Assembly: GCA_022605955.1 (NCBI GenBank) | Contig: JAKCOZ010000032.1 | Span: 868,001 to 932,000, forward strand | Source of the DNA: Rallus limicola | Taxonomy: Eukaryota > Chordata > Aves > Gruiformes > Rallidae | Length of the DNA: 64,000 nucleotides | Direction: 5' to 3' | Program-made: the position numbers and the translations under genes | In this document: positions 1-13,500 of the stretch, one piece after another | Layout: the number at the start of each line of letters is the position of its first letter | How positions within the stretch are numbered: position 1 is the first letter of the stretch | The notes under the pieces: model-generated | Told to the model about the DNA's origin: nothing | Seen by the model: only the letters and a program-made list of their open reading frames with translations | The model's database searches: none

Positions 1-7
1 CGGATAT

Positions 8-29
8 GGGGCGGGGGGGGGGGAGGGGG
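8..29. repeat. G-rich homopolymer-like tract
   Basis: Run of G interrupted by one C and one A at the extreme left of the window. It could form a G-quadruplex and is also a typical place for sequencing length errors. Confidence 0.8.
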
Positions 30-49
30 AACCCTCTGTAAAAGTGGGC

Positions 50-222
50 ACACATTGGAATAAGTGGGCAGAGAGGTTGTGGAATCACCTTCCTTGAAGG
101 TAATGAGAGCTTGATGGGCAAGGCCCTGACAGCAACCTGACCTACCTTTGCAGCTGGCATTACTCAGAGTGTGAGGTTGAACTTCCAGAGTTCACTTTAT
201 TCCAAACTTCTGTGTTTCTAGA
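50..222 (+). mobile_element. CR1 LINE, old 3'-end fragment
   Basis: It reads GCAGAGAGGTTGTGGAATC, then a diverged version of the CR1 3' end (GGCAAGGCCCTGA...CAACCTGACC) and finishes near a degraded ATTCTGTG-type tail. Heavily mutated, so probably an old insertion. It lies in the intron upstream of the first visible exon; 223-1453 shows nothing else I can name. Confidence 0.65.
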
Positions 223-1453
223 ACCCCTCCTAATTAATGTAGTCAAGCTGAGCAGACTGATCACTCATATAATCTCTTTCATAAGTTACTGAAATTTCTG
301 AAGGAGTGAGGATCCTTTTGCTTGTCACACTACAAAGAGTTGTCTCTGTGTCAGCAGAATTGGATGGCTTTTCCTGGTGAAAACTCATCAGGGCTTTCTA
401 TAATCAACATCTCTACTGGGGGGAAAAAAAAAAACAACCTTGCTTGATGCAGGCTACCTTGGTACTTAGTAGATGCATTTTATTGGCATTCTACAGTCAT
501 CTTTTCATGGACTGCTATGGGCAGACCTTTCTGGCTTTTTCAGGACCTCATAACGATGAGATACTGTTTTCTTGTTTGTGATGGTCAGGTACCCTCACCT
601 CTCAAGTGTCATGAGAGTTATGATCCCATCATATTTATTGATGAGATCTCACATTAAAGAGAAGGTCTTTAGTTTCAGTAGACAAGGAAGTGATTCTTAG
701 AAATGAATTCATATATATGAAGTCTTAGTCATTCCGTTCCTACTCCTGTATTACTACTAAGTGTGTTAATAATGTACTGTAACTCTGTGCTGGTATTTAA
801 TTGGTGTAATACACCTATGGCTGGTGGACTTTTTCACTAAAACAAAGGTGTCAACAGCATAAGAGTCTACATGGAGCGAAATCACCATGTAGATTTCAAA
901 GTGTTAGTGTGAGTGGGAGCATGTTGAAGTCTAGGCTTTCACTGTAAAGCTGCTTCAAATAAGGGATGCTCAAAAACACTACCAAAACCTGTCCTTTCTA
1001 TCAATGTGTCTTGACTTCTGGACATTCAGAAGTACTTCATTTAAATTCATTAGGCTTTACTTAGAGGACATTCTAAGATGAGCAAAGAAATACTTTTCTA
1101 GAATTGTAAATTTTGAAATATTGTTATATAATATTGTAAATATTTGAAAATCCCTCTGAGATGGAGCTAAAGCATGATGTAGCTAGTAGTGACCATTTGA
1201 ACTTCATGGAAACTTAAGTATATTTTTTTTCTCTTTGTTTTCTTTTGAATTAGCAGCACTCAGCTGCACCTGTGCCAGACCAAAATTCTTCTCCATTAAA
1301 CCAGAAAAGTAGTTAATGACTTGTGCTATTTCTTAGCAGTAATGGTCAACAGCTTAGAAAATGGTAAACATGATCTCTTCTAAAAATTAACTTTTGATTT
1401 TTTGTATAAGAACAATAAACCCCTAATTTTTCATAAATGCTTTCTTTTAACAG

Positions 1454-1523
1454 ATTATGGAAGAAACAAACACGCAGATTGCTTGGCCGTCAAAGTTGAA
1501 GATTGGAGCAAAATCGAAAAAAG
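1454..1523 (+). CDS. BICC1: BICC1 coding exon (first visible), KH1 middle part
   Basis: 70 bp; residues 1-23 of the visible protein plus one base of codon 24. It reads [12 protein letters not shown] and ends ...GAKSKK. The acceptor is a pyrimidine-rich stretch ending in CAG at 1451-1453, and the donor is AAG|GTATTT. It starts in phase 0, so earlier coding exons must exist upstream. I searched 1-1453 for the preceding KH1 exon and found nothing matching. Confidence 0.95.
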
Positions 1524-4500
1524 GTATTTTTGTTCACTGTGAGGTGGAGGTAATTGTTAAAGCAGAAAAATACACAGAATAAACAATTCTGCCTGTAGAG
1601 TCAACATGTCTATACTTGACATGTGAAATATTTTCTTTGCAGTCTGCCATTTTTATGACTTTGTTCTTGAAGTTCTCAACTTTATATAGGTATTTGATGT
1701 ACAAACCTGTTTCAAGTGGTTTGCACTTCTGCAAGTACTTCATCAGTACTGTTGTACTTGCTGTCTTCAGCATGTGTGCTTTTTCTGTCTGATTCTACAT
1801 CTAATCTGATCTGATCACTTCATTTTGCAGCAGCCAGAGTCAGTCAGTCTTTCTAGTAATGTTGCAGATCAGTGGGTATCCTGTGGGCACTTTTTTCTAC
1901 AGAGTGTGTTGGTCAAGCCCAGTGAAAACAAGACGTGCTCAATGTGCCCCTGACAGAGACAGTCTGTGTGCTCTTCTGTTTTCTTATGAAACCGAAGTAG
2001 AGCTGTTTCTTAAGAATGGCCAGTGTTACGTGTTTTAAATTGCGCTTTTTTTGGAAGGGCAACCTATTGATGTGAAGAGAGTATACAATCTGGAATGTGT
2101 CTTTTAGAAATAAGCCTTCTAGTTCTGTTAAAGAACCTTAGGTGTGACTGAATGGAATGCTTCATCCCCCTTATGCAAGAAAGACATGATTGGGACTGAC
2201 TGTTTCTTTTTTAACATCACATGTATGTGTGTTCCAACTGATGGATAGTAAAAGCCAAGCAAGTGACTTGGCTGAAATGATTTCTCTGTACATTTTATTT
2301 GGAACACTTAGGTAGATATGTAGGCTAACATTTGTAAGTGGTCTTCTGGGAAGACAAATGATCTCTTCAGAAAGGTGCAGGATTAATGGAATTTTTATGG
2401 TGTAAAGCAAGGTTCAGTCTCTGAGGTGCTTTCCCACATGGTCTTGAAGGACAATTAGATTGCTTCCCCGCCCCCCCCCCCCCCCCCCCACTTAATTTGC
2501 ATGAAAGGAATCTCACTTGAGAGGGAAAAATTGGGGAAGGAATTCAGCCTGGAAAAAAATGCTGGTGTTATGTGTAGGTATATATTCATATCACAGAATC
2601 ATGTGGAATTACTGTTTGTAGGACTGTGAGAGTGACGTGTGTGCAAACATGTATTCTGCCTGGGGGGGTCTGCATAATTGCTGCCTGAGATGCTGTGAAT
2701 TGATACACACAGCTAAAGCTCCTGAGGAAATGGAGGCAAGAGATTCGATTTCTTTTCTTCCTTCACATGAAAAAGGAAGAAGCCCCTGCACTTCTCTGTC
2801 AAATTTAAATAAGCCTAGTTCTGAAGATGAAAGGCCATGAGAAGAGGGGTAAGAGGTGGCTCGCTGGGATGCTGGATTGGTGCTCAGACATGCAGCTTTA
2901 TATATATATATATTTAACATCTTTATTAGTGATCTCAGAAGATAATGTTAGATTCACAGTGATGCTGTATAAGTATTATGGAATGAATTTGAATACCAGG
3001 GGAAATAAAACAGCTAAAAGTTATGAGCTGATAATAAAACTAGAAATTGAGGGGAGGGAATACATAATACAGCTGGGCATACTGAGCACATCTGCAGTGG
3101 GAATGATTATCCTGGAAAGTCTTTATGCCAAAAGAAACTTTAGAGAGTGCTGGGCTGCTAAGTAGGCATTTTAGCAATCTGCTGTGCTATTAAAAAACTG
3201 TTTCAAATGCTTGCTGACTGCAGGGGGGCTCTGGAGTTGGGGCTTCTACTTTCTGGCTAGCTTTGCTCTGTAGAGTTGTCTGTGTGTATGTACGCCTCAG
3301 GAAATTACTATGTGTGTGCGAAGAGCCCCTAACCTAGAGGTTCCACTTTCTTGTGAAATAAGTGTAGTTTATGTATTCTGTTTACACTTGGAAACAATTG
3401 TTTGTGGTTCTGTTACTTTCTATTTGCAGCTACAGGAGCTGTTTATATAGGGGAGAACATTCTCAGTGTTTAACATACTCAAGCATCACTTAATGACATC
3501 TTTTGATTGAGTGGAGAGCCTGTGACAAATAACTGTCCCACCACTCTCTGGGGACTTGACCTCAGAACAGGTTATCCTTCTCCATCTCCTGCTCCCTCAC
3601 TGCATGGCTGTTTGCCTGGAACCCCGTTCTCAGACAAGGAGTTCTGTATGGACAGTGCCGTACCCCAGCCATATGCCATACCCTATCATAATCAAGCAAC
3701 ACCAAATTTTTCACATGACTTCTTAGTATAATTTGCCTGTGGTTGCAGTAGCATCGCATTTTATGGATGGGTGTTGTTTGCAGACAAGGTGTGTCTAAGG
3801 CTTGACAAGGTTTTAAGATTAAGTTCTGTACAAGACCCAGAATCTTTCTGATCTTGAGGGAGAATATTTCAGTGAAGCTGAAGTGCTGAGGGTAGGGGGT
3901 TTTTTTCTATGTTACTTGGGTTACAGCTTCTAAATCGATTGCAAAATATATTTTGTATTGAATATCATAATGGTGATTCACTAGCTCAAAGTCAATAAGT
4001 ATTTGCTGAAAACTTTGAATTGCAAAATGCTGATGCCTGGATTTAGGATTTTTTTGCAGAACTCAAAACACTTCTGAAGTAAAAATTTCTTGTTTCCTAT
4101 GAGACTGCTAAATACCTCTTTGCGAAGGCTAGGATTCAAAAATCAGTTATCAACTCCCATCAGCATAAAGACCAAACCGGGAATTTCCTGGCTTTAATGA
4201 GCACCAGATGCTGCAGGCTAGGGATGAGGGGTGATGATGGTTCAAGTTTTTTGAAATAGGTGTTTTAGAAAACACACAAACAGATAGAAATCTTGCAGTA
4301 CTCTCTTGACAAGGAGATCCCTTCACTTTAAGGCTTCAGAGGGGGAAGTGAAACAATTTAAAGCCCTTCTGCTGGACGTGCTCAGTCGCTGCGGTAGTCA
4401 GACAGTGGGCACTGCATGGTCTGCTCCGCTTTATGTGCGTGCTGAAGCAACCAACACCTCATTTTCTAAGGGTTCCACATATGAAGACCAATGGATTAAA

Positions 4501-7500
4501 GATGAAACTGAGACAATACCTTTTCCATCCATTCCCCTTTTGCTCTCAATGGACTTTTTCACTCTGTTATCATAGAATCACCTGGGTTGGAAGAGACCCT
4601 TTAGATTGAGCCCAACCACACAGTTCTTCAGGAGTGATGTGTCACTGAATAAACTTTAAAAGTTCAGAGTAGATTAGCATCTGACTACTAAGGATTTGGC
4701 ATAGTTCCCCAAGCACTTGTAAAACCGACTTAAAAGCTAACATTTTTTTCCATTTCCCTTCCCAAAAAACTGATCTGTCCTGCTCTCCTGTTCTTGTCCA
4801 GCCCTTTCTGCTCTGCTGTCCCTGGTCCTTATATAGTCACACAGGGAACCAGGCTGGCTCAAAACTAACCATGGCTTGTTTTTGCTGTTGGAGTGGGTTG
4901 TGGTTTTCTGTATATTTGCTAGTTGTTTTAACCTCAGCTGTCTTAACCCAAACTGTATCCTCACTTGGCCATATGCTAGTATGAATCTGTGCTTCTTAAT
5001 GCATTGGGAGCAGGTGAGCACCATGTTGCTCAGCAGCAGTGATCATTGGTGGTCATTTAAAATGCCTTTCAGGATCTTTATGATATAGATGTATGTGAGT
5101 TTAGGTACCAACCATACTCCTTACTCTCTTTTTTGGTTTTTTTTTTCCCTCCTTTCAACTCCTTCCCCTGCACTATACAGGTGTGTGCCTGTATTTCAAC
5201 AGCTCAGAATGCAGGCAGCCTTGAGAAGATAAGAACCATTTAATCTCCTTGAAACTTAGTGGTTATAGCAGGAATTTGTTTGGAGAGTTGAAGCAGGGAA
5301 AGTTCCAGGAGCTTAAAAAAATGCAGTAAGGGGAAATGTGAAGTAGATTGAGGTTAGAGCAGGGATAACTCTGGGGTCTCTTTCACTGTACTATTTTTAA
5401 AAAAGCTGCTTGCACTGAACTTCTGTTGCTCTTTTTCTTCCTGTCCTTCCCAGACTGCCATTTTTGTTTTTCTTGTTTATGTTTCTGTGTTTTTCCTCCC
5501 TTACTATTGAGGCATTTTAAGTTGGTTAAGAAAGTGAAAAATCCAGCCTGTGTCCTGTTTCTGTCACTTTCTTCACCTGATTTTCTTGCAGCTTTGATAC
5601 TATATTAGAGTGAAATGATTGTAGTGAGAGACTTCAACCAAAATAGTAAAATATTAATCCCTTTTATTTGAATGTTGTTGAGGCACAAGGGGAGAGCCTT
5701 GCCTGTTCCTGGAGGTGTTAGAACAGATAAAAGGTAGAGACTAGAGACTTAATGTTTCTATTAACCAGCAGTGTCACTACATGGTGAATTTAAGGTCAGA
5801 CTTGTATACCAGTTGCTGCTTTAAATATCACAAGTAAGCTAAAATGTGATCTCTCTCTGTTGTTGAAGACCTTTAAGTCAACTTTCATGTGTTTCCCAAT
5901 ATTTTAATAAGTTTACACTTTGATAGGAAGAAAGGAGAGGGGAGAGATGTAGCATTAGGCTGTGCAACCTTAGGTATGTGTGCAAATACAGTGCTGGGGT
6001 ATTTACTTCCTTGGCATAGCTTTCCTGATAAAATTCTGCTCTGATTTTATGCTCTATCAGATAACTTTTTTTTCTCTTTAGAAATACTTAATTTTTTCAA
6101 TTTAGGTTTTCAAGAAAACCTTTAAAGCAAGTAAGAACTGCTTTCAATGCTAAATATCTTAGAGTAAAATACTATCCATGGAGAAGTGGTTAGCAGAGGA
6201 GCAGTTCAGCATTAGGGTCGCCAGTTCAGTGTCCCCTGTGCAGACACGTCATAATTCAAACACGTGCTCCACGGGGAGATTACATCACTTCTTAAAACAG
6301 AAACGTATCCCTGGCTGTTATGCAATATTGCTTGCAATACTGGAACTGAGCTGGATCCCACGTTTGTGCAAAGGAGAGGCTGCCTTTCCCAAGCAGGAAT
6401 TTGTGAAACACATGGCAAAAAAAAAAACCCAACTGTGGGTAAAATCTGAAACTGGGTGTTCTGAGGAATTAATGGCTGTGAGTAAGACATTGTCAATGGT
6501 CATGTAGAACACACAGTATTTTATGATGAAGTATCAGTGAAAATGGAAGAGTTGTTAATCCCATGCAGCATCCTTCTGTGGGAGTTGTGAGCTTTAAACA
6601 GCATCATTATCTTCTAGTATGTCTGGAGCTCCCTGGATTCCCCTCCCCGCTCCAGGAAAAAAATCCCCAACCAAACCCCCAACCCTGAAAACCCCACCAA
6701 ACCAAAATACCCCTAAGGAAAGCAACGCATGGAACGAGGCAGCAGCTGGGAAACCGTGTGCTGTGAAAAGCATGAGCGGCCTTAGGTGCTCTTGGCCTCC
6801 GCTTCAGCAGATTCTGTCTCATCGCATTGACACTGTTTTGGAATAAATGCAAAGTTTAGAGAAACCAATAGATTCTTCTGCTTTCAATTATCACTGGGAT
6901 TGCTAGAATGCCAAAAGGATTTCAGTACATGCTTCTAAACTTTAAGTTACGTACTTAATCTTTTTCTAAATACCAGGTGGCTTGATGTATCTGAGAGGCT
7001 GGCGTCTTTGGAAAGGGCAGTTATATAAGCTGAATTTTTCCCCAAGAAATTGGCCAAGGCTGAGTGTGGTCAAACAAGCATAAAAGTAACTAAAAATTAC
7101 CTAATAGCTTAGACCATTTACTTCTTTGTCTTATATAACTGCCTAAGTTGAAAACTGGAGACTGTTTCCAGCAGTTTGGCATCTGGAAGGCTGAAGCGCT
7201 TGCAGTTTAAGTATGTAATGCTATTCTTTGTGTCGGTATGTGTGTCTATAGAACACTACTCTTAGGATTGCTGTATTTTTAGTGTCTTCCTCTTAGGCTT
7301 TATATGTGCGTGTTATTCCTTCTATATTTAGTTACAGCTTTAGCACAGCTTCTTAATTCTCTATTTTCCTTAAATGACCTCGTTATTCTTGGCTGAAGAG
7401 AGATTAGTTTTTTTCCTCTTTCTCATGATGCATATATATTATACCTGCTTTTAATTTTGTTGAAAACTAATTTGGAACTGGCTATATTGTGGAAAAACTG

Positions 7501-10500
7501 CAGTTGTTGGCAAAACAACTATTAATTACCCCTGTAAGTAATAGTTAATTTTTAACTATTTTTCTCCCAGCAAATCTTTTCCTGGGAGATCTCTACCTTC
7601 TCTTCTGCATTGTGGGTAGGCATGGAGGTAGTGGTTCTTGTTTGATTCTTGGGTTGAAAAAAAAAAACAAACAATAAAACAGCCAACAAATAAGCAAACA
7701 AACCTCACAACCTCCCCACAATCCAAACTCCACTGATTTAAACAGCAAGAGCTCTGGCATAATATATTCTGTCTCTGTTGCTTTCAGTAAGTTACAATCC
7801 TTACAGTATCATAAGACCATTCCTAAATGAATTCCTGCACTGAATGGTAAGGAGGAATTGCTTGTGCTTTGTTTTGCTTGTGGTTTTCAATTTGTCAAAA
7901 ACCTGGTGTTTCAAAAAAAGCAAGATATAGGTATCTAATTTATTTTGTGCTCTGTAAAACTTGAATCTGTGTCAGGCCAGCCTGGTTGCATGTTGACTTC
8001 TGGGCTGTTTGTGCAGTGTAGCGAGGGAGTATCATACCAGCTCTTTTGGATTTGAATTAGTAAATTATTCATGGAAAAGATGAGTATAGTCAGGAAAGGT
8101 GAAATACAGGTGTATGTGAGGCAGATGTCTCCTGGGAATAGGGACACCGAGGTTAAGACTATTCTCTGACTGCTTTACTTCAGTTCAGACGGTTTATGGG
8201 CTCAACCTGACGATAAATATGTGTGTTGGCATCAGCGTGCAGTTTTGTTTGTTTTAATCTTTGAAGGAAATGAAAGATTAAGTGCTGTATGAATGGGACT
8301 GACTGAGTCCAGCATGGGGATACCAAGATGGTGGAGGGAGTGGAACACCTTCCTTATGAGGACAGGCTGAGGGAGCTGGGCCTCTTTAGCTTGGGGAAGA
8401 GGAGACTGAGGGGTGACCTCATTAATGTTTATAAATACGTAAAGAGTGAGTCAGGAGGATGGAGCCAGGCTCTTCTCAGTGATGGCAGCGATAGGACAAG
8501 GGGCAACGGGTGCGAGCTGGAGCAGAGGAAGTTCCATGGGAATATAAGGATGAACTTTTTCCCTGTGAGGGTGACGGAGCCCTGGGACAGGCTGCCCAGA
8601 GAGGCTGTGGAGTCTCCTTCTCTGGAGACATCCAACCCCCCCCGGACACGTTCCTGTGTGATTCAGTCTGGGTGATCCTGCTCTGGCAGGGAGGTTTGCC
8701 TAGATGATCTTTCGAGGTCCCTTCCAACTCCTTACGCTCTTGAGATTCTGTGATTGTGTATTTCAGAGGTGGCTTAAGTTGCATGAACACTTTCTTACAA
8801 AGGTTGAATTTCCTAATTACACTTGGTCTGATGTTAATTCCTTAAACATAATAGTAAATCTTACTACTTCTCTAAAGCATATGCCTGTGTAAATTGTGTT
8901 AAGTCTCCATGTGTGCAAATAATAAAAGTTCTATAATTTCACTCACAACTGTCTCTTCAAAATCAAATAGGACCTCTGAAACTACAAAAATTGCATAGTG
9001 AAAAGTGGGAAACAAACTTTAACAGGATGAAATTGCTTGTATGCTTGCTCCTAAAGATCTATGTGGCTGATTTATCAGTCTTTACGTTTAGGAAAAATAC
9101 TCTTTACTGTAAATTTCTGTAAAAAGTTAATGGTTTGTGTTTCTCTGAATGCAGTAATGCATTGAGTTTTGGTTTGCATGTCAGTCTTAAATGCTAAGCC
9201 AGCCCTATCTGAGCGGGTTCACACAGCATCCCAGGACTATCAGATACTTCAGACTCAATAATGAACCAAGTTACAGTTAACAGCAGGTATTCATAGTTTT
9301 GGTCAAATGTTGTTCCTAACCTTCCTTTCAATCTCTGCTTGCTGCTTCTGGTTACAGTAATTGTAGCTTCTACTGTTCTCACAAAAAAACCCCACCCAAA
9401 ACAGAGCGGAAGAGGGCAAATAAGAGATTTAATCAGTCAGTTTTTCTACCTTAAATTCAGTGCTGTGGATAGCTCCTTCATTTGCTTATATTTAAGCTTC
9501 ACTTAAAGTGGAGGGAGGAGAGTTAATCAGGCGCTTGGAGACCTGCATCAGTACGTGGTGCTTTTTGACAAACTAACTTCTAATCCATTAAGGTGCTTTT
9601 GAGAATTGTGCGAACTGTCCTGCAAGGCTGTACCCTAACTCGGATAGGAGCTGAAAACATATGTACCAATGTCCTCTTCTGAACAACTCCAGCCTGCTCT
9701 ATCATCTGTGACTAGGAATATCAAGTGATGCAAGCAAAGAAAGCATCCAAGCCTCTGAAGTGTGTAAGAACAAAGGTGCCTTTTGTATTGGTTCATGGTC
9801 AGGTTTTAATGTCTATTACCTCAGCATTGGTGTCAGTGCAGCAGTTCTAATTGCCCAATGTAAGGCTGCTTCTCACAAAGAACAGAACGTGCTGTGAACC
9901 AGCTGGAACTCAGCCAGCAGCTCTATCACTGCTCCTGATCCCCCGATTGCTTAGGCTCTTGCAGTGCTGTTGGGGGCCTTCCCTTCTTCATGTAGATCAC
10001 CACTCTTACCAATCAAGGGAAATAGTCCCCTGTCAGTGACTGCTCAGGTAAGGTGGGTGGCAGTGATGGCTTGATGACTCTGAGCTGTAGGAACCTGTTC
10101 CCTCAGAAGAACAATGCTCTACTTCTACCTGGTTACATGTAGCTCAGCAAAAAGGCACTGACTTTCTGAAGTTATTCCATGTGTCTTTCCTATCTGGAAG
10201 TGGAAATGGGTTCCTAGTGCATCAGTTGGAGACTGTTTCGCACAGTAGCTTTTGATCTCTGTACTTGCAGGATGGCCCTATTCTGTATGTTGTGAATAAT
10301 GCTATTTTCACAGCTGCCAACCAGCACAATTGTGGTCTTACCTCTCCTGCCTTACTGCATGCTTAAGGTCTTTCCCTCTGCCTCCATAGCTACCTGCTAG
10401 GCAGCTCAGCCCTCCAGCCTGGCATGGCCTGGTGTCAAACCCACCAATGGAGATGGCATTCAGGGCCGCTGGTTTATTGTGGCCTGTGCTCTTTTGTCAG

Positions 10501-13500
10501 CAAAATCTTTTTTAAAGCTATTTAGTTTTGGTTCCTAGGTCATAAACTTGTAGGTCTGACTTGAATACCGGTTCAGTAAAGGTTTTCTTAATCTTGGCAT
10601 TTAAATGCCTTGTTGGTGCCCATGACAACAGAACCCTTGGTTTGGGTATTCTGCTTCAGCGCTCCGGTGTGGAGCAGTCTTCCTTTGCAGCTTTTATTTT
10701 ACCTCACTAAAGACAAGGAAAAAGATTCACCCTGTTACGTGGTTGTCTAGCTGATGACTGGCTAGATGAGCAGAGGGTTATTTTACATTGTGCTTGTCTT
10801 ACCAGCACATGGATTTCATAGAATCATAGGGGTTGGAAGAGACCTCAAGAAATCATCAGGTCCAACCCCCCATCAAAGCAGCTTCCCAGCTCATATTGCA
10901 CAGGGAGGCATCCAGACGGGTCTTGAATATCTCCAGTGAAGGAGACTCCACCACCTCTCTGGGCAGCCTGTCCCAGGGATCTGTCACCCTCACTGGGGAA
11001 ATGTTCTTCCCCATGTTGGTGCGGAACTTCCTGTGCTCCAATTTTCAGCCATTGCCCCTTGTCCTGTCTCCACAGACACTGAAAAGGGGCTGGCTGATTC
11101 CCCCTGCATCCCCTGCTTAAGATAATTATAGACATTAATTAGGTCCCCTCTCAGTCTTCTTTTCTTGAGACCGAACAGCCCCAGCTCACTCAGCCTGTCC
11201 TCATAGGGGAGATGTTCCAGGCCCTTAATCATCTTCGTAGTCCTTCTCTGGACTCTCTCCAGGAGATTTCTGTCTCTTTTTTTCCCCAGCGTTGTAGTTC
11301 TGCATATTTGAGGTAGTCAGCATGTAAAGGATGCTTCTGGAAGACACTGAAAAGATTTGAGGTGGGAAGATAACTTGTATCTGTAGTCTCTTCATAAAAT
11401 TTCAGTCAGATCTGGTACGCAATCTGGGATTTTGCAGGCTCTTTCTGTTCCTGAGAATAGTATTATACTTAGTTTTGTACTTTACCTTTCTGCAGCAAAG
11501 CTAACATAATTTGACATTTCCCCTTAGGTGAAAATGAACTAATTAGCATCAAGGGGGATGCTTACATAGCTCTAGTAAACCCTGCAATTTGCTTGAAATA
11601 AAACTGAGTAGTTACATAATCTGAGATGGAGAATACCTTCACTTCAGAAGCCCTTTATAAAACAGAGTGCTTGCTCAGTTATCTTATACTTTCTCTAATT
11701 ATGCTGGATTGTAATGGGCATCCTCTGAAATGCTTAAAATTTATTTATCTGACTTGATCTTGAACCAATGTAGATAAGCATTTGCCTGTCCTACGGAGCC
11801 TGCTTTGGCGAGGGGCTTGGGCTCAATCTCTGGAGGCCCCTTCCAACCTTTAAGATTCCTGTAAGCATTCTCAAAAGAAATAAGATTACAGAGAAGCATT
11901 TATAGCCTGTGCTGTCAGTGATGCTCATTGGATAGCAGAAAATGCTGTTTAGATAACTTACTACAGACCCAGCTGGCGGTGCTAATTTGAACCCATCAGT
12001 TGTGCCTTAAGCACCGCTCAGCGAATGGTAGTGCTGTGTTAGGTTAGTAAACGGGATTCAATTCTTTTTGTTAGGGTTGGAAATAAAAATGGCTTGAGTG
12101 GAGGAGACTAGGACACCAAATCAGCTTTCAAAAACGTGGCAAAACTACCATGTGCCTGTCAGAAATCCACTTCAGGATCTTGTCACAGTTTTAAAAAACA
12201 AATACACCCCACCCTTCCCTTTCCACCCCCCCCCAAACAAACAATTATACACTCACCACTATCACTGGGGGAACACTACATGGGTATACTCCGACGGAAT
12301 AATAGGTCACGTGTAATACTCTGCAGCTGATACATTTTGTAGTCTTTTCAGTTTTAATACTGTATTTCTGTAATGTTCATGCCAAGACCATCTTTCCCAA
12401 GGAGAGCCAGGGACTTGCCTGATGTTGCTGGGGAGGGATGACTACTGCAGTCCTCTCTTCAAACCTGTGTAGCCTAATAAGCTCTCTAAAATTACAGTGG
12501 AAGTGAGTATCATCCTGTCCCTGAAAATCTCTGATTTATAAATGAAATTCTCTTAATGGCTTTGATTTCATTCGTTCTTTATACTGTACATTTAAATATA
12601 GATGTGAGTCAGTGCCAAAGACCAAGTGCAAACATATAAACCCATCGCTGATAGAATGTGTCTCTAATGACTTCCTCTAGACGCTGTAATTTGAATCATA
12701 TGACTTTTCTGGAGAAGCAGTAGTAGGAAATCTCTGGAAAAATGTAGTATCGTTTTCAGACTCGAAGCTTTTCTTCTGCACAAACTTAACTTTGTATGAA
12801 CCAGGCTAGTCATTCTATTCCCTGATTTTTTGTCAAGGCTAACATAAGCAAGGCAGATCTGATGAGAACAAAAGTCAGGGCATAGAGTGTTCTTGTGATT
12901 TTTATTTATTAATTTTTTCCTGCTCACAGGTTTTTAGCCGTTACAAAATAATTAATTGTTAATTTTGTGGTAAATGCTTGTTGAGAAACCTGGTAGCCTG
13001 TAGCTTTGGCTCTGTGGTGGCAGTTGAAGCTTCTAAATTGATATAGTGTCACCAGTGAGACCTGCAGTCTGGCAGTGTTTATGGATCAGGACTAGTCACT
13101 GAGGCTCAGTGGATACACTCCATGTGCTTGCTCCCACAAAAGAGGACGGCGCCTCATCTCTTGGTAATGGGAGGAAAGCTGTGGGAAGGGGAAAAGCTGG
13201 GAGGGAAGTAGGGACAGTGAGGGACGTGGAAAGGAAATGGGAGACTGATGAAGGTACTGAAGATGATTAGGTGCGATGCAGCAAGTGAACAGCAGGAAAA
13301 ATGAGGTTAGAGTTGGGAGTCTTATAAAAATGAGGCTTTTGAAAGAGAGTAGTGAAGAGTAAATGATGAAGGTGGTATAAAGGTAACGGGGAAAACAGAT
13401 GGGAGGTGGGAAGATGTGGGGGAAGGACTGGGTGCAAATGAATTGACCAAGAAGCAAAGAGGAAGGTTCGCAGGTGACTGGCATGGACTTCTAATGCATA

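Noticed and set aside
1231..1316. Exon-like phrase after a TTAG acceptor upstream of the first visible exon
   Set aside because: No downstream donor in phase and no match to the expected KH1 N-terminal sequence.
2593..2606. TCACAGAATCATGTGG, similar to a reversed CR1 tail
   Set aside because: No CR1 body follows; too short to separate from chance.
2827..3165. 112-codon ORF containing TTTAACATCTTTATTAGTGATCT, which resembles a stretch of CR1 RT (FNIFI.DL)
   Set aside because: Only this short stretch matches; the rest gives no CR1 motif. It may be a very old fragment, but I cannot support it as a feature.
13092..13484. 130-codon minus-strand ORF, Ser/Pro/Phe/Leu-rich
   Set aside because: Produced by a purine-rich plus-strand tract (13140-13440); low-complexity composition, no domain.
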